Both the position numbers and the translations under genes were made by a program. Positions 1 to 4,901 of a DNA stretch of 5,354 nt are shown here, piece by piece (within the stretch, counting starts at the first letter, position 1; each line of letters opens with the position of its first letter). The notes beneath the pieces are model-generated. The model saw only the letters and a program-made list of their open reading frames with translations, was not told where the DNA came from and searched no databases. The stretch is taken from assembly GCA_021788565.1 (NCBI GenBank), contig JAJYKO010000474.1:1-5354 (forward strand), in the 5' to 3' direction. This DNA is from Chloroflexota bacterium. GTDB lineage: Bacteria; Chloroflexota; UBA6077.

Positions 1-33
1 GGCGATCTTGAGCACGGAGAAGCGACGGCTCAC
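1..33 (-). CDS. Possible N-terminal fragment of a gene running off the left edge
   Basis: On the minus strand a GTG at 33-31 opens a frame to the window edge reading VSRRFSVLKIA, a basic then hydrophobic start that would suit a membrane protein. The frame is also open upstream through the repeat array, and there is no clear ribosome binding site, because the bases before the GTG belong to the repeats. Eleven codons cannot prove a gene. By context it would follow the glycosyltransferase on the same strand, where a membrane glycosyltransferase or flippase would be unsurprising, but that is a guess. Confidence 0.2.
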   Translation of the reverse strand, partial: MSRRFSVLKIA

Positions 34-40
34 GTATTCA

Positions 41-144
41 GGACTGAGGACTGAGGACTGAGGACTGAGAGAGGTTCTGGGTTCTGAGTCCTGCTTGCTG
101 GTGGCTGGTGGCTGCTCAGTGCTCAGTTCTGTGCCCTCAGTCCT
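41..144. repeat. Degenerate heptanucleotide repeat array
   Basis: Four perfect tandem copies of GGACTGA occupy 41-68. After a short phase break the 7-bp rhythm continues from 75 to 144 as ten degenerate units: TTCTGGG, TTCTGAG, TCCTGCT, TGCTGGT, GGCTGGT, GGCTGCT, CAGTGCT, CAGTTCT, GTGCCCT, CAGTCCT. The first six share a central CTG. The right-hand units carry CTCAGTCC-type sequence, which is the reverse complement of the left-hand GGACTGAG, so the two ends could pair. The array ends four bases before the stop codon of the glycosyltransferase. Short heptameric tandem repeats are known in intergenic DNA of cyanobacteria and some other phyla. Function here is unknown. Confidence 0.85.
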
Positions 145-148
145 CGTT

Positions 149-886
149 TTAGGCGTGGTCCCGGGTGGGATCTTCAATGGGCTCTCCCGGCTTCGGCATC
201 TTCGAGAGCTCGAGCCGCAACTTGATCAACTCGCGAAAGGCCCGCAGGATAACCGACAGCTTGGCGCCGGTCGCCTTTCCAACGGTACGAGGGTAGTGGG
301 TGGCCCTCATCTCCACTATCCGGTAGCCGTACAGCCTCGCCTTGATCAGGAACTCCGCGCTGAAGGTAGCTCCCTCGGACTCCACCCTGACTCTCTCCAG
401 GATGGAGCGCCGGAAGAGCTTGAAGGCGCAGTCCACGTCCCTGGCCACGTAGCCGAACAGCAGCCGCACCAGGAGGTTCCATCCCCAGGCGTTCAGCAGC
501 CGCATCGGGGGATCCCGCCTCGGGTCCCGATAGCCGATCACCAGGTCCGCGTCCTGGATGTGAGGGAGGAAGAACGCTATCTCTCGGGCGTCGAACTGCT
601 TGTCCCCGTCGGTCATGAAGACCAGCTCTTTGGTGGCCGAGGTGAAGCCCGTCCAGAGGGCCGCTCCGTATCCACGGTTGACCTGGTGGCTGACGCACCG
701 AACCCTTGGGTTCTCCCTGGAGAGGGCCTCCACTACCTGGCGGGTCTCGTCGCGACTTCCGTCGTTGACGACCACGACCTCGTAATCGTCGGTGACCTCC
801 TTAAGAGCTGCCGCCACCGACTGCGCTGTATCGGCGATGACCTTCTCCTCGTTGTAGGCGGGGAGCACGGCCGAGATGCTGGGCAT
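149..886 (-). CDS. Family 2 glycosyltransferase (polyprenyl-phosphate mannosyl/glucosyl transferase-like)
   Basis: This 245-residue protein should transfer a sugar from a nucleotide sugar to an acceptor, probably a polyprenyl phosphate at the inner face of the membrane. It has the GT-A fold motifs of GT2: LPAYNEE at residues 8-14, the nucleotide-binding VVVNDGSRDET at about 38-48, the metal-binding DGD at 93-95 in TDGDKQFD, a GYR at 118-120, and a DVDCAFKLFRR segment at 150-160 that matches the conserved 'FKLFRR' block of dolichol-phosphate mannosyltransferase-like enzymes. SAEFLIKARLYGYRI follows at about 176-190. There is no C-terminal membrane segment, so it is the short soluble form, and the length is normal for it. 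The ATG at 886-884 begins at the usual family N-terminus, but the upstream GGAAG (897-901) is a weak, distant ribosome binding site. Donor and acceptor cannot be told from sequence. A long antisense frame over it has no family features. Confidence 0.92.
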   Translation of the reverse strand: MPSISAVLPAYNEEKVIADTAQSVAAALKEVTDDYEVVVVNDGSRDETRQVVEALSRENPRVRCVSHQVNRGYGAALWTGFTSATKELVFMTDGDKQFDAREIAFFLPHIQDADLVIGYRDPRRDPPMRLLNAWGWNLLVRLLFGYVARDVDCAFKLFRRSILERVRVESEGATFSAEFLIKARLYGYRIVEMRATHYPRTVGKATGAKLSVILRAFRELIKLRLELSKMPKPGEPIEDPTRDHA

Positions 887-1115
887 TCGGTATCCACTTC
901 CGTCGAAATGGGAGGCAGCGGAGGAGGAGCAGTCTCTGGGTTCTGAACCTCAACCCGTCGCCCTCTTTGGCGCGGCTGCCCTGCCACAAGACGGTGCGGT
1001 CGGGCATCGAGCCGATTCTACACGAGGGATACGAGGCTGGCAAATCTACCGTCGTTGCCGGCTCGACGCAGCCGCTAAGAGTGGAGGCCGTGCAGTCCAT
1101 ATGACATCATCAAAT

Positions 1116-1143
1116 ATTATCCAATAAGAAATACTATTGACAG
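1116..1143 (-). promoter_or_regulatory. Candidate leftward sigma70-type promoter for the glycosyltransferase
   Basis: Read on the minus strand, CTGTCA (1143-1138, 4 of 6 to TTGACA) and GATAAT (1121-1116, 5 of 6 to TATAAT) are separated by 16 bp. They sit in a strongly AT-rich island within otherwise GC-rich DNA. Transcription would leave a leader of roughly 220 nt before the glycosyltransferase ATG. The -35 overlaps the rightward -35, so the two promoters would compete for polymerase. This is inferred from consensus matching only. Confidence 0.35.
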
Positions 1144-1165
1144 ATCAGACTTAAAGTGTTTTGAT
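1137..1165 (+). promoter_or_regulatory. Candidate rightward sigma70-type promoter for the TTT operon
   Basis: A perfect -35 TTGACA (1137-1142) is followed after a 17-bp spacer by TTTGAT (1160-1165, 4 of 6 to TATAAT), inside the AT-rich island. The predicted start is near 1172, giving a leader of about 375 nt before tctC, which is long. I found no better promoter nearer the gene, though a lineage-specific or alternative sigma promoter would be missed by this search. Confidence 0.4.
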
Positions 1166-1173
1166 TGTACTGT

Positions 1174-1195
1174 GGCTAGCGCTGCACGGCTAGCC
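1174..1195. promoter_or_regulatory. 7-bp inverted repeat at predicted transcription start (possible operator)
   Basis: Arms GGCTAGC (1174-1180) and GCTAGCC (1189-1195) are perfectly complementary around an 8-nt centre. The 22-bp dyad lies a few bases after the rightward -10, where a repressor would block initiation. As RNA it could also form a small hairpin at the extreme 5' end of the message. No regulator gene is in the window, so the binding protein is unknown. Confidence 0.35.
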
Positions 1196-1214
1196 GGGCT
1201 CCATTGATGGGGCC

Positions 1215-1282
1215 GCTCCTGCCAAAGATGGCTCGGGATATCGTGGCGATCACCTGGGATCTATCGTGGTACCGGCAGGAGC
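1215..1282. repeat. 9-bp inverted repeat in the tctC leader
   Basis: GCTCCTGCC (1215-1223) and GGCAGGAGC (1274-1282) are perfect reverse complements enclosing 50 nt. GGCC occurs at 1211-1214 before the left arm and, after a three-base bulge, follows the right arm, so the helix could extend. The enclosed segment carries a small ATCG-TGG-CGAT hairpin (1240-1250) and two copies of TATCGTGG (1239-1246, 1262-1269). This may be a structured leader RNA; no T tract follows, so it is not a terminator. Confidence 0.35.
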
Positions 1283-1536
1283 CGAGGCCTCGTCCGTGGG
1301 GCGGCCGCGCGAGCCAGAAACGCACCTTGGAATCCCCGCAAGTAGCCTCATCTGCCGTGTCCACGCGGGCGGTCTGTCTACGAGAACGACACCCCGCCGC
1401 ATCCCCCGCCTCGCTTCGCCACGTGTGCGCGCTTTCTCGAACCCGTAGCCCGTCATGTCACGTTAGGAGGTACGGCTCCCGTTTGTGTGACCGGGTCCAG
1501 CTAACCGCTGGAAGTAGATGGGAAGGCTAATGAATT

Positions 1537-1543
1537 AGGGAGG
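1537..1543 (+). promoter_or_regulatory. Ribosome binding site of tctC-like gene
   Basis: AGGGAGG ends six bases before ATG 1550. This favours the ATG over the in-frame GTG at 1544, which abuts the site. Confidence 0.7.
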
Positions 1544-1549
1544 GTGGAG

Positions 1550-2671
1550 ATGGAGAACCGCGACGAAGGCATCATCGAAGGCGTGCACAGGACGCGCATC
1601 ACGCGCCGGCAACTACTCCTAGGTCTAACGGCAGGCGCAGCCTCGCTTGCGGCTGCAGCCTGCGGTTCAGGCGCACCGGCTACCCCAACCTCTGCTCCCG
1701 CGGCAGCCGCCAAGGCCCCGGCCGGTGCCTCGGCGGCAGGATCCACACCCATTACCGCTGCCGCAGAACAGCCAGCCACCGACTACCCCACTAAGCCGAT
1801 CACGCTCGTCGTGCCGTGGGCGGCCGGCGGCGATACCGACGTCCCGATGCGCATCGTCGCCCAGTTCGTGGGAAAGGAACTCGGCCAGCCGATCGTGGTC
1901 CAGAACGTCTCGGGCGCCAGCGGAGTCACGGGCGACCGCCAGGCGAAGGACGCCAGGCCCGACGGCTACACGCTCTTGTCCATCCACGACCACGTGCACA
2001 TCAACCACTGGAGCGGCATGGCGGACTTCAACTGGGATGCCTTTGAACCTATCGCCTTCATCATGCAATCGCCCGAGTTCATGATGGCCGAAGCGAGCCA
2101 GCCGTGGAACAACATGAAGGACCTGCTCGCCGACGCGAAGAAGCGGCCCGGCCAGATCACCGCGGGCGTGACCTTCGGGTCCACGGCTCAGATGTTCGTC
2201 TGGATGATCATGTACTACGGCAAAGTCCAGTTCAAGCCGGTGGGCTACGATGGAACGGCCCAGCGCATCACTGCGCTGCTCGGAAAGCAGCTCGACATCG
2301 GCGCCTCCCCGCTCTCCTCGGCCCTCGAGCAGTACAAGGCGAAGAAGGTGAAGTTGCTGGGCTACGCGTACGATCAGCGAGACCCCCAGGCACCTGACGT
2401 GGCGACCTTCAAGGAGCAGGGCCTGGACTTCAACTGGGGGACCAACCGCGGCTGGGTCGCCCCCAAAGGCACGCCCATGCCGGTCATCCTCAAGGTCGAG
2501 GCTGCGATAAAGAAGGTCACCGAGAACCCGGACCTCAAGAAGAAGATCGAGGACCAGTTGGGCAGCAAGGTCAAGTTCATGGATCACGTCCAGTACGCGG
2601 AGTACTTCAAGACGACCGATGCCCAACTGAAGAAGGTGATCGAGGACACCGGAATGAAGGCCAAGCAGTAG
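1550..2671 (+). CDS. TTT-family (TctC/Bug) solute-binding lipoprotein
   Basis: This extracytoplasmic receptor of a tripartite tricarboxylate transporter should bind a small, usually carboxylated, solute and pass it to the TctA-TctB membrane complex encoded next. From ATG 1550 it is 373 residues. The N-terminus has a twin arginine (TRRQLLLG, R19-R20), a hydrophobic Ala/Leu/Gly stretch and a lipobox-like AAAC with Cys38 as the lipid anchor, so Tat export and membrane tethering are likely. An Ala/Pro/Thr-rich linker spans about 42-77. The mature domain opens with the family signature YPTKPITLVVPWAAGGDTD (79-97), then GQPIVVQNVSGASG (112-125) and ARPDGYTLLS (135-144), which are typical of Bug/TctC proteins. 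Classical proteobacterial members are soluble, Sec-exported and about 320-330 residues; the extra length here is mostly the leader and linker. Ligand cannot be assigned. The TAG stop is followed by a stem-loop before tctB. Confidence 0.93.
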   Translation: MENRDEGIIEGVHRTRITRRQLLLGLTAGAASLAAAACGSGAPATPTSAPAAAAKAPAGASAAGSTPITAAAEQPATDYPTKPITLVVPWAAGGDTDVPMRIVAQFVGKELGQPIVVQNVSGASGVTGDRQAKDARPDGYTLLSIHDHVHINHWSGMADFNWDAFEPIAFIMQSPEFMMAEASQPWNNMKDLLADAKKRPGQITAGVTFGSTAQMFVWMIMYYGKVQFKPVGYDGTAQRITALLGKQLDIGASPLSSALEQYKAKKVKLLGYAYDQRDPQAPDVATFKEQGLDFNWGTNRGWVAPKGTPMPVILKVEAAIKKVTENPDLKKKIEDQLGSKVKFMDHVQYAEYFKTTDAQLKKVIEDTGMKAKQ

Positions 2672-2683
2672 GCGTTGCGGAGC

Positions 2684-2723
2684 AGACGCCGAGCGCCGCG
2701 AGTTTCTATGACGCTCGGCGTCT
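2684..2723 (+). promoter_or_regulatory. Intercistronic stem-loop between tctC and tctB
   Basis: A perfect 12-bp stem pairs AGACGCCGAGCG (2684-2695) with CGCTCGGCGTCT (2712-2723) around a 16-nt loop, starting 13 nt after the tctC stop. It has no following T tract, so a classical intrinsic terminator is unlikely. Similar structures after binding-protein genes protect the upstream mRNA from 3' exonucleases or partly stop transcription, raising receptor over membrane subunits; that role is inferred here. An ATG at 2708, in frame with tctB, lies in the loop. Confidence 0.65.
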
Positions 2724-2764
2724 ACAGCGTCGCATTACAGAACGGTTGCCCATACTCGCTTCGC

Positions 2765-2771
2765 AAGGGGG
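2765..2771 (+). promoter_or_regulatory. Ribosome binding site of tctB-like gene
   Basis: AAGGGGG ends five bases before ATG 2777. It identifies that ATG as the start, rather than the longer in-frame openings at TTG 2675 or ATG 2708. Confidence 0.65.
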
Positions 2772-2776
2772 TTCTC

Positions 2777-3250
2777 ATGTCAGATAGGCTCGTCGGCCTC
2801 GTGCTGCTGTTCCTCTCTGGATTCATGTACTTGCAGACTTACCTCTTTCCGAAGGCGCCTTTCGCTGCCTTCGAGGAGATGGGGTCTGAGTTCTTCCCCC
2901 GCGGCATCATTATTGGCCTCGCGATTTTCAGCCTCATTCTGCTGATGGTTGGCAAGGGCTCGCTGATGCCAAGTTGGAGGACGGACAATGTGCGAGCCCT
3001 GTTCACCAGATATCGCGAAGTCGTGATCACTCTTGTGCTGTTCCCCGCATATGCGTTTGCCATTGAGCAGATTGGGTTCGCCTACTCGACCTTGATCTAC
3101 CTGATCGTGATGCAGATGGTGCTCAAGCGCAGGAATGCAAGACAGCTCATCCTCACAGTCGCGGGCTCGGCTGTCTTCACGTGGGCGCTCGTCACTGCCT
3201 TCGAGGGTTACCTCAAGGTAGTGCTGCCCCACGGCACCCTTTTCTACTAA
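2777..3250 (+). CDS. TctB-like small membrane subunit of TTT transporter
   Basis: This is the small, poorly conserved integral membrane subunit that partners TctA in tripartite tricarboxylate transport. It is 157 residues from ATG 2777, a normal length. Hydrophobic segments lie at about 4-22, 42-59, 81-97, 99-115 and 123-142, giving four or five membrane passes. The GSEFFPRGIIIGLAIFSLIL stretch (36-55) corresponds to the 'G..FFPR' block that begins the second helix of the family. The C-terminus FEGYLKVVLPHGTLF (142-156) matches the family's closing 'F...L.v.LP.G' pattern. A positively charged loop (VLKRRNARQ, 115-123) is probably cytoplasmic. Only 12 nt separate it from tctA, so the two should be co-translated. 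The identification relies on the family pattern plus its place between tctC and tctA; alone, the sequence would be less certain. Confidence 0.87.
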   Translation: MSDRLVGLVLLFLSGFMYLQTYLFPKAPFAAFEEMGSEFFPRGIIIGLAIFSLILLMVGKGSLMPSWRTDNVRALFTRYREVVITLVLFPAYAFAIEQIGFAYSTLIYLIVMQMVLKRRNARQLILTVAGSAVFTWALVTAFEGYLKVVLPHGTLFY

Positions 3251-3256
3251 GCGAGG
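3251..3256 (+). promoter_or_regulatory. Ribosome binding site of tctA-like gene
   Basis: GCGAGG directly follows the tctB stop and ends six bases before ATG 3263. The in-frame TTG at 3257 touches the site and is a less likely start. Confidence 0.5.
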
Positions 3257-3262
3257 TTGCAG

Positions 3263-4810
3263 ATGCTCGAATATCTGATTCTCGGTTTCCAGACCGCGCT
3301 TGAGCCCGGAATGCTGTTGTACACGGCCTTCGGAGTGCTGGCAGGCATCATCATTGGGCTCATTCCCGGTCTGACCATTACGATGGGTGTGATTCTGGTG
3401 CTGCCCTTCACCTACGGCATGCAGCCCACCGAGGGACTCACCACGATGATGGGCGTATGGGTCGGCGGCGCGTCAGGAGGCCTGATCTCCTCGTGCCTGC
3501 TGGGCATACCCGGCAAGCCTTCTGCCGTCGCCACTACTTTCGACGGCTTTCCGATGTCCCGCAATGGCGAGCCGGGGCGCGCGCTTGGTCTGGGCACGTG
3601 GGCGTCCCTGTTCGGAGGGATCATCGGCTGGTTCTTCCTCGCAACGCTAACGCCGCTGTTGGCCGACGTTGGGCTAAAATTCGGGCCCTGGGAGTTCTTC
3701 GCCCTCATCGCCTTCTCGCTCACCATCATTGCTAGCCTGGCGGGTGAATCACTTGTGAAAGGGCTGATCGCGGGACTGTTGGGCATGCTGTTGGCCACAG
3801 TCGGCAGTGACCCTATGCTGGCTGTCCCCAGATTCACGTTCGGCAATGTACAGTTTGAGAGCAACTTCGACTTCCTGACGGTTCTGATTGGCCTCTTCGC
3901 CTTCTCGCAGCTCATGTCGGACCTGGAAAAGCAGCACAGTCCGGAGCGTGTCGAGCGAATCGAGAACCCAGATACGCGGATCCCAACTATCCGAGTTCTC
4001 AAGGACATCTGGAGCAACAAGGTTGGAATGATCTGGGCTTCGCTGGTGGGGCTGTGGATCGGCATCGTGCCGGCCGCGGGCGGGGCCGTAGCGAACGTCC
4101 TGGCATATGACCAGGCGAAGAAGGTGTCGAAGCACCCCGAGAAGTTCGGGACCGGTTACCACGAGGGGATCATCGCCTCCGAGGCCGGCAACAATTCGGT
4201 GTCGGCAGGCGACCTGGTGCCGACCATGGCCCTCGGCATCCCTGGTGACGCCGTCACAGCCGTGATGCTGGGGGCGCTACTGATCCACGGGCTTAATCCA
4301 GGTCCCATGCTGATGAGTACCCAGCCAAAGCTCGCCTATGGACTGATCTGTGCCTACCTGATCGCGACGGTGTTGACGCTCGTCATACAGCTTGGATTGA
4401 TGCGGATCCTGGTAAAGCTCATCCTGATACCCAAGGACCTGCTGATACCCGGGATCTTCGTCATGTCCGCGCTAGGGGCGTACGTGCTGAACAACCGGGT
4501 GTTCGATATGTGGGTGCTGTTTGGATTCGGCCTGGTCGGCTATTTCCTGGTGAAGCACGACTTCGATCTGCCCCCCTTCGTACTGGGCTTCCTGCTGGAA
4601 CCGATCGCCGAGGTCAACTTGAAGCGCGCGCTCCAAACGAACTCGGACTGGACCCTTTTTTTCACCAGGCCCGCCTCCGGCGTGTTCATCCTGCTGGCAA
4701 TTCTGTCGGTCGCGTACTACTTCTACGTGGGATGGAATCGGGCTCGAAACCCGGATCCAGGTCCTGGTGCGGATCCGGCCCCGGCCGCGGCTCCAAACGC
4801 GTCGCACTGA
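3263..4810 (+). CDS. TctA-family large membrane subunit of TTT transporter
   Basis: This is the main permease subunit, expected to move the bound solute across the cytoplasmic membrane using an ion gradient. From ATG 3263 it has 515 residues, close to the usual 500, with about a dozen hydrophobic segments. Two homologous halves are visible. The first has GLIPGLTITMG (32-42) and LLGIPGKPSAVATTFDGFPM (79-98) followed by GEPGRALG (102-109). The second has GIVPAAGGAVANVLAYDQAK (267-286), FGTGYHEGIIASEAGNNSV (295-313) and LGIPGDAVTAVMLGALLIHG (324-343), all hallmark TctA blocks. One oddity is that the second-half motif reads P-A-A-G-G, where most relatives I recall have P-G-x-G. The C-terminus ends in a Pro/Ala-rich hydrophilic tail (about 497-513). 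It is the last gene of the operon, followed by a hairpin, and faces a second TctA. Confidence 0.96.
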   Translation: MLEYLILGFQTALEPGMLLYTAFGVLAGIIIGLIPGLTITMGVILVLPFTYGMQPTEGLTTMMGVWVGGASGGLISSCLLGIPGKPSAVATTFDGFPMSRNGEPGRALGLGTWASLFGGIIGWFFLATLTPLLADVGLKFGPWEFFALIAFSLTIIASLAGESLVKGLIAGLLGMLLATVGSDPMLAVPRFTFGNVQFESNFDFLTVLIGLFAFSQLMSDLEKQHSPERVERIENPDTRIPTIRVLKDIWSNKVGMIWASLVGLWIGIVPAAGGAVANVLAYDQAKKVSKHPEKFGTGYHEGIIASEAGNNSVSAGDLVPTMALGIPGDAVTAVMLGALLIHGLNPGPMLMSTQPKLAYGLICAYLIATVLTLVIQLGLMRILVKLILIPKDLLIPGIFVMSALGAYVLNNRVFDMWVLFGFGLVGYFLVKHDFDLPPFVLGFLLEPIAEVNLKRALQTNSDWTLFFTRPASGVFILLAILSVAYYFYVGWNRARNPDPGPGADPAPAAAPNASH

Positions 4811-4821
4811 ACTTCTTCGGT

Positions 4822-4846
4822 GGGAGGAGGGGCCGCCCCTCCTCCC
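4822..4846. terminator. GC-rich hairpin between convergent tctA genes
   Basis: A perfect 11-bp stem, GGGAGGAGGGG (4822-4832) with CCCCTCCTCCC (4836-4846), closes a 3-nt loop in the 91-nt gap between the two stop codons. It starts 11 nt after the plus-strand stop. No T tract follows on either strand, so it departs from the classic intrinsic terminator, but its position and stability suggest a bidirectional terminator or mRNA 3'-end protector. Confidence 0.65.
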
Positions 4847-4901
4847 GCAACCCTTCACGCCAGTTCTTGACAAATCGACCCAGCGGCGGACTTTATGGGA
4901 T

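Larger units (their letters stand above)
887..1549. other. Gene-free divergent intergenic region
   Basis: This region lies between the divergent glycosyltransferase and transporter operon. The part at 887-1100 is GC-rich with no convincing gene; it includes a short sequence at 936-946 shared with the repeat array. An AT-rich island at about 1101-1171 holds the candidate promoters. The rest (about 1172-1536) would be the 5' leader of the transporter mRNA if the promoter is right, with inverted repeats at 1174-1195, 1215-1282 and 1527-1538. The reading frames here translate to Arg/Ser/Pro-rich sequence with no recognisable domain, as expected from GC-rich non-coding DNA. I see no tRNA, and no riboswitch that I can defend. 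Confidence 0.7.

Noticed and set aside
95..946. Long plus-strand open frame (283 codons) across the glycosyltransferase
   Set aside because: It is antisense to a protein with clear GT2 motifs, has no recognisable domain, and such long antisense frames are expected in GC-rich coding DNA.
1264..1282. T-box-like core (TGGTACCG at 1267-1274)
   Set aside because: The bases match the UGGNACC core, but the flanking GGG and GCG of the T-box consensus are mostly absent, no terminator or antiterminator pair follows, and no specifier stem I could be drawn. A 7-base match in this length is likely by chance.
1204..1530. 108-codon plus-strand frame in the leader, ending just before tctC
   Set aside because: The translation is Arg/Ser/Pro-rich with no hydrophobic core or motif. 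Its AGGAGG (1465-1470) is internal and 12 nt from a TTG, so even a short leader peptide is not convincing.
1667..2626. 319-codon minus-strand open frame across tctC
   Set aside because: It is antisense to a well supported TctC-family gene; its translation is Arg/Leu/Gly/Val-rich with no domain or motif.
1544..3265. In-frame GTG (1544) and TTG (3257) two codons before the chosen ATG starts of tctC and tctA
   Set aside because: Both touch their ribosome binding sites, leaving no spacing; the ATGs have 6-nt spacing.
3412..4162. Minus-strand open frames across tctA
   Set aside because: They are antisense shadows of a strongly conserved permease, with no family features of their own.
4656..4662. 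Run of seven T in tctA, a possible slippage site
   Set aside because: The frame is intact on both sides and the protein matches its family through this point; no alternative product is evident.
4867..4897. TTGACA followed by TTTATG, resembling a rightward promoter in the convergent gap
   Set aside because: The spacer would be 19 bp with a poor -10, and it would only transcribe antisense to the 3' end of the second tctA.
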